Below, one piece after another: positions 10,367 through 19,153 of a stretch of 64,000 nt of DNA (position 1 is its first letter; each line of letters begins with the position of its first letter). A model generated the notes under the pieces. That model searched no databases. It was given only the letters and a program-made list of their open reading frames with translations, and was not told where the DNA came from. Both the position numbers and the translations under genes were made by a program. The stretch is from Gammaproteobacteria bacterium (GTDB taxonomy: Bacteria; Pseudomonadota; Gammaproteobacteria; GRL18), in NCBI GenBank assembly GCA_016744995.1, contig JADGDG010000001.1:846011-910010 (forward strand). The letters are read 5' to 3'.

Positions 10367-10520
10367 ATAGAAAACTCTTAAAGATCAATAAATAAACAAA
10401 AATAAATAGAAAACAATGTCTAATTTATCAATTTTAGAGCTTTTGTCAAATTTTATGCCAAAATAAGGTTATTATCTTGACTCTGATCATGTGTGCTTCC
10501 CTGTTAACACTAAAAATTCT

Positions 10521-10913
10521 TTAGCCTAAATAAAACCACTGGCCATTGATTTGCTCAAATTTAGAATGTTCTTCAAGTTTATGAGCCTTGCCGTTGATTT
10601 TATAGCGTGCAATAAAATGCACCATACCTGTTGAATGATTTTTTTGGCCCAGTTGAGTGGCCTTAATTTTTAAACCAGTCCAGTGACTGGGTGAATCTTT
10701 CAGATTAAGGGATGTTGGTCGGGTTTTAGGGTGCCAGGTGGTTAGTAAATACTCACTATTATTAAAAACATAAGCACAATAACGTGAACGCATTAGTTGC
10801 TCTGCTGTTTCAGCCAACTGTGAGTATGATAGGTCAAGGAAACGTTGGCAGCACTGCTGAAATAATAAGCCGGATTGGCAGGGACAGTCCAGCTTATTGT
10901 CTGCTTTACTCAT
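10521..10913 (-). CDS. ychJ: YchJ-family SEC-C protein (UPF0225)
   Basis: 130 residues. The N-terminus has the SEC-C zinc motif CPCQSGLLFQQCC, followed by the YchJ core with MRSRYCAYV and the TWHPKTRP block; the C-terminal GQWFYL is also typical. Function of the family is unknown. The gene starts 3 bases after lysA on the same strand. Confidence 0.85.
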   Translation of the reverse strand: MSKADNKLDCPCQSGLLFQQCCQRFLDLSYSQLAETAEQLMRSRYCAYVFNNSEYLLTTWHPKTRPTSLNLKDSPSHWTGLKIKATQLGQKNHSTGMVHFIARYKINGKAHKLEEHSKFEQINGQWFYLG

Positions 10914-10916
10914 TGC

Positions 10917-12176
10917 TTATGGTAGAACGGATTCGTTGTTAAATAGTGAAACAATCGTTTCTCTTTCACGAACCAGATAATGTGCTTCACCATCAACGAT
11001 GACTTCAGCGGCCCTTGGACGGGAGTTATAGTTTGAGCTCATTGAAAAACCATAGGCACCTGAAGAGCGAACAGCAAGTAAGTCGTTCGCTTTGATTGCC
11101 AGAGATCGATCTTTACCCAGAAAATCACCCGTTTCGCAGACAGGGCCAACGAGATCATAAATATGCTCTTCAAGGTTCTCTGCTTTCTCTACAAGCGGCA
11201 CTATTTCCTGCCAGGACTGATATAAGGCCGGGCGCATCAGATCATTCATTGCAGCATCAACAATGGCAAAATTCTTACCATCTTCTGAGTCGGTATGTTT
11301 TAAGTATTCAACCCGGGTGACCAGAATTCCGGCATTTCCAGCAATAGCACGGCCCGGTTCAAGGATAATTTTCTGTAAGCGACCAGCCATTGTCTTTTTA
11401 ATGGCCTGAGCATATTCTTCTGGAGAGGGTGGGGTTTCATCCTTATAAGGGATCCCCAGGCCACCGCCCAGATCAATATGACGCAGCTTGATATCATCTT
11501 TACGTAAGTCATCTACCAATGAAAGAACACGCATCAGTGCATCAATAAAGGGAGTAATTTCTAATAATTGAGATCCAATATGACAATCAACGCCGACAAT
11601 ATTCAGATGTTCGAGTTGCTTGAGACGGCCATAGACGGCTCGTGCATTTTCAATGGGAATGCCGAATTTATTGGCTTTAAGACCTGTTGATATATAGGGG
11701 TGAGTCTTAGCGTCTACATCGGGGTTAACACGGATAGAAACATTTGCAATTGCATTTATTTCAGTTGCGACTTCATTAATGCGATCGATCTCGGCTTCAG
11801 ATTCAATGTTAAAACAGTGAATACCGACTTCCAGTGCACGTTGGATTTCATCTTTTCGCTTGCCTACACCGGAAAAAATAATTTTATCTGGTGAGCCGCC
11901 CGCAGCCAGAACGCGTTCCAGTTCACCAATTGAAACAATATCAAAGCCACTGCCAAGACGTGCCAGAAGGTTAAGAACGGCAATATTAGAATTGGCTTTG
12001 ACGGCATAACAGATTAGGTGAGGCTGTTCACCTAATGCGGAATCAAAGGCTTGCCAGTGACGTTCAAAGGTTGCCCTTGAATAAATGTAAAGCGGCGTGC
12101 CATATTGATTTGCCAATTTTGCAACATCGTTGCCCTCAGCCCTGAGGTGGCCATTCTGATAGTTGAAATAGTCCAT
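10917..12176 (-). CDS. lysA: Diaminopimelate decarboxylase
   Basis: 419 residues, the usual LysA length. It converts meso-diaminopimelate to L-lysine with PLP, the last step of lysine synthesis in the cytoplasm. The PLP lysine is in CYAVKANSN (K60), HIGSQ lies near residue 200, the phosphate-binding GGGLGIPY near 238, and the active-site CETGD near 348. It sits between lptM and ychJ, as in many gammaproteobacteria. Confidence 0.97.
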   Translation of the reverse strand: MDYFNYQNGHLRAEGNDVAKLANQYGTPLYIYSRATFERHWQAFDSALGEQPHLICYAVKANSNIAVLNLLARLGSGFDIVSIGELERVLAAGGSPDKIIFSGVGKRKDEIQRALEVGIHCFNIESEAEIDRINEVATEINAIANVSIRVNPDVDAKTHPYISTGLKANKFGIPIENARAVYGRLKQLEHLNIVGVDCHIGSQLLEITPFIDALMRVLSLVDDLRKDDIKLRHIDLGGGLGIPYKDETPPSPEEYAQAIKKTMAGRLQKIILEPGRAIAGNAGILVTRVEYLKHTDSEDGKNFAIVDAAMNDLMRPALYQSWQEIVPLVEKAENLEEHIYDLVGPVCETGDFLGKDRSLAIKANDLLAVRSSGAYGFSMSSNYNSRPRAAEVIVDGEAHYLVRERETIVSLFNNESVLP

Positions 12177-12187
12177 AAAATACTTTG

Positions 12188-12328
12188 CTAATAATTTGTT
12201 TGTTCAAGAGAATTTTTTTCACTGGGCAGATACAGAGGGCCTTTCTGTCCACAGGCTGTGATCATACTGCCAATACCTAAAATTGTAATAATCAGATACA
12301 GTGCAAGTTCAGCACGACACCATTTCAT
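12188..12328 (-). CDS. lptM: LptM (YifL) small lipoprotein
   Basis: A 46-residue frame. A hydrophobic stretch is followed by the lipobox TACGQKGPLYLP, the signature of LptM, which assists maturation of the LPS translocon LptD in the outer membrane. It ends 11 bases before lysA, and the lptM-lysA order is conserved widely. The first residues (MKWCRAEL) are longer than in E. coli. Confidence 0.85.
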   Translation of the reverse strand: MKWCRAELALYLIITILGIGSMITACGQKGPLYLPSEKNSLEQTNY

Positions 12329-12512
12329 AGTTTCACCCGTTAAGTTACAGTTAGTTTATAATTTAAATTAAAGCATTTTATCCGGCCATGTTAAAATTTG
12401 GCCTATAATTTGTCTAGTTCGGCATTATAACAGAAACTGATACTTCTAAAACGGATAGTTCTCAAACTCATATATCACTCATTCTATCTCAGGAACAGGT
12501 TTACAATAAATT

Positions 12513-14552
12513 GTGAAGTTAAAATCCTATATTTTTCGTTGGGTCACCCTGGCGACTCTGATCCCAGCAACGACATTAGGTCTGTTTGCCAGCTATTATG
12601 TGCAAAACCTTTATCATCAAGATGCCACAGAGGACATTCAGCGCAGCCTGGAAAATATCTCAGTTGAAATTACCCGAGGTTTAAAAACTGATCAGGACTT
12701 GATCCTAAAGTTACCTGCATCTTTGGCGATGAAACAGTTTTTGCCAGTTTTAGATGAGGCTCGACTTGGTGAGCAACATATTGACTATGATTCAAAAATT
12801 TATATTTTAAGTCAATTTTTTCAGGAATATCAGTCGGTTATTTCCCTATTTGATACTTTTCGTATTTTGGATGTGCGCGGTAATACACTGCTTAAAATAC
12901 GCTCTGGCGTGGAAAGCATTACCCGCTATGAAGGTTTTGAACCTTATGCAATTATGGATAAAGAAATTATTCAGTTGGAGCAGCTGAAGGTCTTGTCCGA
13001 ACTGCAGGATAAAACCGTGAGTTTTATTGAGCTACCCCAGACCCGTGATGAGATGGGAACAGAAAATAATATTGTTATTCCAGATGCAGTTGTGCCGCTG
13101 AATTATGAGGGAGTGAGAGTCGGTTATCTGGCGGTGGCAATCCGGGGTGGAAATATTGACCAGGTATTGGAACTTGCGGCCAGACTGTATGATGGTAAAT
13201 TGATTATTGCTGAAGTTGATGAAGAGAACACGGTTCGAAATGGCCAGATCCTCTATAATGATAATACCTCTTTGCGCTTTGCTCACTTGAAGTCAACGGA
13301 AGAAAATCTTCAAAGTCTTGATGAAGGGGTTATCTGGGATGCTTATCAGAAAGAGCCTTATGGTTCAGTAGCGAATATAGCAGAGGACAGACATTATTAT
13401 TACATTGAATATTTCCCCTATCCGAATTCCCTGACATCATGGCTGATCATCAATGAAGTACAGGATATAGCATTCAGCCTTCCTTTTGAAAGCATTCGTA
13501 TGGGAATATGGCTGCTGGCCAGCATTGCTGCATTGAGTAGTTTATTTCTGGCACATTTTGCATCAAGGGCAATATCAACGCCAATTATGCATCTGGCTGA
13601 AAATTTAAAAACCTTTGCAGATGGAAAAAAATCCATTGCAATAAGCAGTGATATAGATGAAATGCAGGAATCATCAGAATCTTTTAATTATATGGCAGAA
13701 AAACTAGAACAGGCATTGCAGGAACGAATCAAGGCTGAAAATATGATGATTCAAAATGCTAAATTGGCCAGTCTGGGGCAGATGGCTGCAGGTATTGGTC
13801 ATGAAATAAATAATCCATTGAATAATATTCGCTCCTTGTCACGATTAATTTATCGGGATTTAAAGCAGGCACACAGCTGTAAAAGTAATCATCAGGGATC
13901 TGTATCGGAGAAAATGCTTGATACTATGTTAGATGATATTCATTCCCTGGATGAAGAAGTACTCAGAGCCTCAGAAATTGTACAAGGTGTGCTGAGTTTT
14001 TCCAGGCAGATCCCAGAAAAAGAATTTAAGTCTGTCTGCCTTGCGGACTTATTTAAAAACCTTGAAGGGTTGGTGAAGCAGGAAGCCAAACGATCACAGG
14101 TTCAAATAGTGGGTATTGATAATATTATCCGTCATGACAATATTATGATTATGGGTGATCAGGGAAAACTCCAACAGGCGTTCGTGAATATTCTGCTCAA
14201 TGCAATACAGGCCAGCTCAGGAAATGGTTCTGACTTAAAGAAGGACTCGCTAAAGGAGGTTTTGTTAAATAATAAACAGCCGAAAAAGGTTGAATTATTT
14301 TATGAATCGGAAACTTCTGGCCATAAAGGAAATATTATTACACTGATGATCCGTGATTATGGTGCTGGAATTGATGACACAATTATCGACCGGATATTTG
14401 ATCCTTTTTTTACCACCAAAGAAGTGGGTCAGGGCACAGGACTGGGTTTATCCATTTCATTGGGAATAATACAAAATCACAATGGTCAACTGACGATTAA
14501 AAATGCCAGTGATGGTGGAGCTATTGTCACTATAACATTGCCTGGAGTGTAA
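12513..14552 (+). CDS. Sensor histidine kinase (Cache-HAMP, NtrB/DctB type)
   Basis: 679 residues starting with GTG. TM1 is at about 8-28, a periplasmic dCache-like region runs to about 320, TM2 at about 328-348, HAMP follows, then a kinase core with the H-box MAAGIGHEINNPLNN near residue 425 and HATPase boxes (NILLNAIQAS, DYGAGI, GTGLGLSI). The H-box style is that of kinases paired with NtrC-family regulators, and such a regulator follows 24 bases later. The signal is unknown. Confidence 0.9.
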   Translation: MKLKSYIFRWVTLATLIPATTLGLFASYYVQNLYHQDATEDIQRSLENISVEITRGLKTDQDLILKLPASLAMKQFLPVLDEARLGEQHIDYDSKIYILSQFFQEYQSVISLFDTFRILDVRGNTLLKIRSGVESITRYEGFEPYAIMDKEIIQLEQLKVLSELQDKTVSFIELPQTRDEMGTENNIVIPDAVVPLNYEGVRVGYLAVAIRGGNIDQVLELAARLYDGKLIIAEVDEENTVRNGQILYNDNTSLRFAHLKSTEENLQSLDEGVIWDAYQKEPYGSVANIAEDRHYYYIEYFPYPNSLTSWLIINEVQDIAFSLPFESIRMGIWLLASIAALSSLFLAHFASRAISTPIMHLAENLKTFADGKKSIAISSDIDEMQESSESFNYMAEKLEQALQERIKAENMMIQNAKLASLGQMAAGIGHEINNPLNNIRSLSRLIYRDLKQAHSCKSNHQGSVSEKMLDTMLDDIHSLDEEVLRASEIVQGVLSFSRQIPEKEFKSVCLADLFKNLEGLVKQEAKRSQVQIVGIDNIIRHDNIMIMGDQGKLQQAFVNILLNAIQASSGNGSDLKKDSLKEVLLNNKQPKKVELFYESETSGHKGNIITLMIRDYGAGIDDTIIDRIFDPFFTTKEVGQGTGLGLSISLGIIQNHNGQLTIKNASDGGAIVTITLPGV

Positions 14553-14576
14553 CAAAAAATATAGAATGAAAAATAT

Positions 14577-15953
14577 ATGAACTCGAATGTGAAACCCTCT
14601 TCAAAAGAAAGGCTCATAATTATTGATGATGAGCCTAAAGCCGGTCGTCTGATGGCACGTTATCTTGAAGATACTTATGACTGCCGAATTTTTGAAGATC
14701 CAGTTGAAGCTATGGTGCATTTCTCCAGTGAAGGCGCTGATCTGGTGATCACCGATATGCAGATGCCTCATCTCACAGGTGCGCAGGTACTGGCGCAAAT
14801 ACGTGAGATGGATAAGCAAATACCTGTGATTGTGATCACTGCTTATTCCAATGTGGATAATGCCATTGAAGTGTTGCGTCTGGGGGCTACTGATTTTGTT
14901 AAAAAACCATTTGATATTGAAGAACTAAAAATTACCATTGGCCGGGCATTGAATGTCTCTGTTCTTAAGGCCGAAAACACTCGTCTCAAAGAGCGCCTGA
15001 AAGTAAAGCAGGCTCAGGATGATCGATACCGGTTGTTCGGTACTGCAGGCAATATGCAGAAAGTCTATGATATTATCAATAAAATTGCCGACATTCGCTG
15101 CAATGTGATCATTGAAGGTGAGTCTGGGACGGGCAAAGAGCTGGTTGCCAGAGCCATCCATTTTCAGAGTCAGTCAGCAGAAAAACCTTTTATTGTCATT
15201 GATTGCGGAGCATTAACCGACAGCTTATTGCAAAGTGAATTATTTGGTTATGAAAAAGGGGCTTTTACAGGAGCCAATAAGCAAAAAAAGGGCTTGTTGG
15301 AAACGGCTTCAGGCGGCACACTATTTCTTGATGAAATATGTAATATTTCAGATAACATGCAGACCAAGCTCTTAAGAGTTGTCCAGGAACAACAGATTAT
15401 CCGGGTTGGTGGTCTGGAACCCATCGATATCGATGTTCGCTTTGTTGTGGCAACCAATCAGCCGATGGATAAGATGGTTCAGGAAAACAAATTTCGGCAT
15501 GATTTATACCATCGTTTAAATGTGATTAATATCCAGGTGCCGCCTTTGCGCACTCGTTTAGAAGATCTCCCATTGCTAACCAATGTGATGATTAAACGTT
15601 TTGCAGAAAAATATAAGCGGACAATTAAGGGTTTTGATCAGGCATCTGTACAATTGCTCACCACTTATCTCTGGCCTGGAAATGTCCGTGAGTTGAGTAA
15701 TATTATTGAGCGTGCGGTCGCCTTATCCGATGGCGAAATCTTGCATCTGGAAGAGATCCCAACCTCTGTCGCTTCACCGGTTCAGGATATAGGTATACAT
15801 ATTGATGCGGATCAACCCACATTAGCAGAGCTGGAAAAGCGATATATCTTTAAGTTGTTAGAAGCGAATAATAACAATCGAGAAAAAACAGCGACTATTC
15901 TAGGAGTCAACAAATCAACACTCTGGCGCAAATTAAAGGAGTACAGCGCATGA
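14577..15953 (+). CDS. Sigma-54-dependent response regulator (NtrC family)
   Basis: 458 residues. The receiver domain (1-125) has the phospho-acceptor in VITDMQMP. The AAA+ domain (about 155-385) has Walker A GESGTGKE, the sigma-54 contact loop GAFTGA and an R-finger region. A Fis-type helix-turn-helix closes the protein. It is phosphorylated presumably by the upstream kinase. A sigma-54 promoter match with upstream direct repeats lies 1.7 kb away before soxY, an obvious candidate target (inference). Confidence 0.95.
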   Translation: MNSNVKPSSKERLIIIDDEPKAGRLMARYLEDTYDCRIFEDPVEAMVHFSSEGADLVITDMQMPHLTGAQVLAQIREMDKQIPVIVITAYSNVDNAIEVLRLGATDFVKKPFDIEELKITIGRALNVSVLKAENTRLKERLKVKQAQDDRYRLFGTAGNMQKVYDIINKIADIRCNVIIEGESGTGKELVARAIHFQSQSAEKPFIVIDCGALTDSLLQSELFGYEKGAFTGANKQKKGLLETASGGTLFLDEICNISDNMQTKLLRVVQEQQIIRVGGLEPIDIDVRFVVATNQPMDKMVQENKFRHDLYHRLNVINIQVPPLRTRLEDLPLLTNVMIKRFAEKYKRTIKGFDQASVQLLTTYLWPGNVRELSNIIERAVALSDGEILHLEEIPTSVASPVQDIGIHIDADQPTLAELEKRYIFKLLEANNNNREKTATILGVNKSTLWRKLKEYSA

Positions 15954-16066
15954 AATGGTATAAGAGCCTTCAGCCAAAAAAGAGCCTTCAGCGGAATAAT
16001 AGCTTTCAGCTAAATAAAAACAAAAGCTCTCAGTTCATAAAATTCGCCCGACTTTGTGTCAGGTAA
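15950..16066 (+). CDS. Small repeat-derived ORF (38 aa), doubtful gene
   Basis: The ATG overlaps the stop of the response regulator (ATGA). The frame consists largely of four copies of an 18-bp unit encoding K/N-S-L/F-Q-x-x. The same unit occurs in two other genes of this window. It overlaps the start of the next kinase by 11 bases. It may be a translated linker or merely repeat sequence; coding status is uncertain. Confidence 0.3.
   Translation: MKWYKSLQPKKSLQRNNSFQLNKNKSSQFIKFARLCVR
15962..16036 (+). repeat. 18-bp minisatellite, copy cluster 1
   Basis: Four units (15962-15979, 15980-15997, 15998-16015, and a diverged last one). The leading unit is AAGAGCCTTCAGCCAAAA. The same consensus, AAGAGYCYTCARCSNRRA, appears at 23517-23702 and on the opposite strand at 41579-41674. 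Confidence 0.8.
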
Positions 16067-17567
16067 TTGCAAAGTGTTAAAACTTTATCCGTTTTATATT
16101 GACACGACTCATGTGGGTACTTTGACTGCAGAGCAGATGGCAACATCCAGGCATCGTATCGCCAGTAATTTTGGTATTCGTGCCGGTTTTTCTCCAATTG
16201 CTTATATCTTGCTTCTATTGAGCCTGACCATTATGACTGATAATGGCTGGAATTATTTTGTGCAATTTTGGTATCTTGAAATTGTATTGTTAATACTGAC
16301 CATAGGGCGTTTATTTTTTATAAAAAAGCTGGCTCATTCTGAGAGTAATAATTATCAAAAAGACTTAAATCGTTATTATGCTCTAAGTTTAAGTTCTGGT
16401 TTGCTTTGGGGTATTACTATTGCCATGATGCTCTGGTTTGACGGCATGCAAAACTTTAGCTATTTGATGCTGTCACTGAATGTGGCCACAACGGGTGGAG
16501 CAATTGGAACGATGTCTTCGTACGTTAGAACGGTGGTACAATTCATTGCCATCACATGGCTTCCTATGATTATTGCATTGCTAATGCTGGTTGTTGCAGA
16601 TAATCCAGATGCATCTTTGATCCTCTTTATGGTGCCTCTTATGCTGATATTTGTTTTCAGCCTGGCCAGACGAATTGCATTTGAGAATCAAAACAGTTTA
16701 TTACGCCAAATTCAATTAGAAAGCCGTAGCAATGAGCTTGCATTCGCTTTGCAAACCATCGAAAAACAACAACAAGAAGTTAAGCAGCATCGTGACCATC
16801 TCCAGGAGCTGGTGGATGAACAAACCATTAATTTAATCAAGGCTAAAGAAGCAGCTGAACAGGCTGATAAATCAAAAAGTGAATTTTTAGCAAATATGTC
16901 TCATGAACTGAGAACACCGCTGCATTCTATTTTAAGTTTCAGTCACTTTGGCCTCAGTCGTATGGAGTCTGCAGGAAAGGAAAAGTTACGAGAATATTTT
17001 GAAAAAATAAACCATTCCGGTGAAATCCAGCTAAGCCTGGTGAATGATCTTTTAGACTTATCTCGTCTGGAATTTAAAAAAGAAAGCCTTTTCTTTCACC
17101 ATTATAATCTGGTTGAACTGACAAAAAATGTTATTGAAGAATTGAGTGCTTTATATGAAGTGAAAAAGATATCAATTCAGTTGGATAACCTGGAGGCAGT
17201 TATCACTATTAATTGTGATGAAAGCAAGATTAAACAGTTATTGCGAAATTTACTGGGTAATGCCATAAAATTCTCTCCTGAACAATCTCAAATTTTTATT
17301 CGTATTTTTAATAATAATAATGCAGCTCGATTGGAAATTGAAGATCAGGGCCCTGGTGTTGCAGATGAAGAAAAAGAATTGATTTTTGATAAATTCAGTC
17401 AATCCAGTCGAACCAGAACGGGGGCAGGAGGAACTGGTCTTGGTCTGGCCATCTGTGCGCAGATTATGCACCTTCACAAGGGAGACCTCTGGGTTGAAGA
17501 TCCGGTGACAACTGATACTGATAGAGGTGCTTTATTTATCGTTGCATTTCCTGCTCTTAATGGCTGA
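16056..17567 (+). CDS. Membrane sensor histidine kinase
   Basis: 503 residues. Six hydrophobic helices span about residues 38-205 with almost no periplasmic loops, then a coiled coil, a HisKA H-box (EFLANMSHELRTPLHS near 280) and a HATPase domain (LLGNAIKFS, DQGPGV, GTGLGLAI). There is no receiver domain, so a separate regulator is needed; the sigma-54 regulator just upstream is the nearest candidate. The start is uncertain: GTG at 16056 or GTG at 16074, neither with a strong ribosome site. Confidence 0.85.
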   Translation: MSGNCKVLKLYPFYIDTTHVGTLTAEQMATSRHRIASNFGIRAGFSPIAYILLLLSLTIMTDNGWNYFVQFWYLEIVLLILTIGRLFFIKKLAHSESNNYQKDLNRYYALSLSSGLLWGITIAMMLWFDGMQNFSYLMLSLNVATTGGAIGTMSSYVRTVVQFIAITWLPMIIALLMLVVADNPDASLILFMVPLMLIFVFSLARRIAFENQNSLLRQIQLESRSNELAFALQTIEKQQQEVKQHRDHLQELVDEQTINLIKAKEAAEQADKSKSEFLANMSHELRTPLHSILSFSHFGLSRMESAGKEKLREYFEKINHSGEIQLSLVNDLLDLSRLEFKKESLFFHHYNLVELTKNVIEELSALYEVKKISIQLDNLEAVITINCDESKIKQLLRNLLGNAIKFSPEQSQIFIRIFNNNNAARLEIEDQGPGVADEEKELIFDKFSQSSRTRTGAGGTGLGLAICAQIMHLHKGDLWVEDPVTTDTDRGALFIVAFPALNG

Positions 17568-17577
17568 TTCACTAAAA

Positions 17578-17609
17578 TTGCAATTTGCACACTTAAACTT
17601 GCAATCTGC
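17578..17609 (+). promoter_or_regulatory. Direct repeats TTGCAATYTGC upstream of soxY sigma-54 promoter
   Basis: TTGCAATTTGC at 17578-17588 and TTGCAATCTGC at 17599-17609 repeat with a 21-bp period (two helical turns), about 100-135 bases before the predicted start of the soxY transcript. This is the usual position of an enhancer bound by a sigma-54 activator. Confidence 0.5.
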
Positions 17610-17686
17610 TCTTATTTCAGTGAATTTAAGATAAGAAAATTTTTATAATTTTTTTATCTTACTGAATCTTATATAGTTATTTTTTT

Positions 17687-17702
17687 TGGCATGAGTAATG
17701 CA
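17687..17702 (+). promoter_or_regulatory. Sigma-54 (-24/-12) promoter of soxYZ
   Basis: TGGCATGAGTAATGCA has GG and GC exactly 10 bases apart and matches the consensus TGGCAYG-N4-TTGCW except at one base of the -12 element. Start of transcription would be near 17712, giving a leader of about 65 bases before soxY. Confidence 0.55.
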
Positions 17703-17777
17703 GTATTCGTCGCTTAACTGTTTAATCTATCATCTAGTAGTTAATTCAAACTATCTATAACCAATAAGGAAGATATA

Positions 17778-18239
17778 ATGCAACGTAGACATTTCCTGAA
17801 AAACACAATGGCCACTGGTGCTGTTGCTCTAGCTGCGACAAGTGGTTTGTTAGTACCTGTACAGGTTCTGGCATGGAATAAAAAAGCTTTTGATGCAAAA
17901 GATGTACAAGGTGCAATGAAAGGTTCTCTGGGTACAGAGTTAACCGAAGCAAGTGATAAGATTAAGATTAAAGCACCTGATATTGCAGAAAATGGTGCAG
18001 TTGTTCCTGTCACCATTAGCTCAACTCTGGCTAATGTCACATCTATTACTGTTCTTTCAGAAAAAAATGGCACACCTTTAGTTGCTAAGTTTAACCTGAA
18101 AGGCAAAGCTGAAGCCTTTATTTCAACTCGTATCAAAATGGGTAAAACTTCCAATGTAATTGCTATTTGTGAGTCTGGCGGCAAATTCTATAGTGCCAGA
18201 AAAGAAGTTAAAGTCACTATCGGTGGTTGTGGCGGTTAA
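17778..18239 (+). CDS. soxY: Thiosulfate oxidation carrier protein SoxY
   Basis: 153 residues. The N-terminus has a twin-arginine signal (RRHFLK, then a hydrophobic stretch ending in VLA), so the folded protein is exported to the periplasm. It ends in GGCGG, whose cysteine carries the sulfur chain during thiosulfate oxidation by the Sox system. soxZ follows 106 bases later. soxXAB and soxB are not in the window. A ribosome site AAGGAAG precedes the start. Confidence 0.96.
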   Translation: MQRRHFLKNTMATGAVALAATSGLLVPVQVLAWNKKAFDAKDVQGAMKGSLGTELTEASDKIKIKAPDIAENGAVVPVTISSTLANVTSITVLSEKNGTPLVAKFNLKGKAEAFISTRIKMGKTSNVIAICESGGKFYSARKEVKVTIGGCGG

Positions 18240-18345
18240 TTGTTCTCAAATTAGAGAAAACTCATAAAAATACTTGATAAGACACTTTTTATTTGAAAAT
18301 TTCAAATTTCAAGTGCACAAACACAAGACGAACAGGTAAATAACA

Positions 18346-18660
18346 ATGGCAAAGAGTTCAATTAAAGTACGTGCTAAAGCAAAAAATGGTGTAGTGACAG
18401 TTAAAGCACTGATCAGTCACAAAATGGAAACAGGTTTACGTAAAGATAAAAAAACAGGAAAAGTAATTCCTGCGCATTTTATTGAAGAAGTAAACTGTGA
18501 ACACAATGGTGCAGCAGTAATGAATGCAGAATGGGGTGTTGCAATTTCTAAAAACCCATACCTGTCTTTTAAACTGGCTGGTGCTTCAGGTGACAAAATT
18601 AAGCTAACCTGGAAAGACAATACAGGTAAAAGCGATTCGCTGGAAACCAAAGTAAAATAA
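18346..18660 (+). CDS. soxZ: Sulfur carrier partner SoxZ
   Basis: 104 residues, the normal SoxZ length, an all-beta protein that forms the heterodimer with SoxY and is carried through Tat with it, so it lacks its own signal. Typical blocks are VTVKALISHKMETG and the C-terminal KLTWKDNTG. A strong intrinsic terminator follows. Confidence 0.96.
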   Translation: MAKSSIKVRAKAKNGVVTVKALISHKMETGLRKDKKTGKVIPAHFIEEVNCEHNGAAVMNAEWGVAISKNPYLSFKLAGASGDKIKLTWKDNTGKSDSLETKVK

Positions 18661-18736
18661 GCTTTGTTTTTAATAAGCTTGCGAAAAATTTACCGGCGTT
18701 GAGATAACCCCCCCCATCTTGGGTTGGTAATGCGAA

Positions 18737-18773
18737 GGGTGTAACAGGAGAAATCTCGTTACGCCCTTTTTTT
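18737..18773 (+). terminator. Intrinsic terminator after soxYZ
   Basis: GGGTGTAAC (18737-18745) pairs with GTTACGCCC (18758-18766) with one G-U pair, followed by seven Ts. It separates soxYZ from cyaY. Confidence 0.85.
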
Positions 18774-18816
18774 ATGATAAAATGCTTTATTAATATTAAA
18801 TTAGTGATGATTAAAG

Positions 18817-19149
18817 ATGACTGAATCAGAATTTAAAGAACAAATTGAAGAGATAATTATTCAAATTGAAGATGCTCTGGAAGAGCTGGATAATGATATC
18901 GACTATGAGTCATCAGATGGCATGTTAACAATTGTTCTGGAAAATAAATCTCAGATTATTATTAATCGTCAGTCAGCAGCATTGCAGCTTTGGCTTGCTG
19001 CAAAATCAGGCGGTTATCATTTTGATTATATTAATAATGATGACAAAAAAGGCTGGTATGATGATCGCAGTGGTAAACTGTTTTTTGATACCCTTAATCG
19101 TTGTTTAACCGAACAGTCCGGTGAGAATATTGATCTGGATTTGGGATAA
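18817..19149 (+). CDS. cyaY: Bacterial frataxin CyaY
   Basis: 110 residues with the acidic first helix (EEIIIQIEDALEELD) and the frataxin core QIIINRQSAALQLWLA and GYHFDY. CyaY binds iron and modulates Fe-S cluster assembly through IscS. In many relatives cyaY is next to lysA; here it lies between soxYZ and a cytochrome gene. Confidence 0.95.
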   Translation: MTESEFKEQIEEIIIQIEDALEELDNDIDYESSDGMLTIVLENKSQIIINRQSAALQLWLAAKSGGYHFDYINNDDKKGWYDDRSGKLFFDTLNRCLTEQSGENIDLDLG

Positions 19150-19153
19150 TTCA

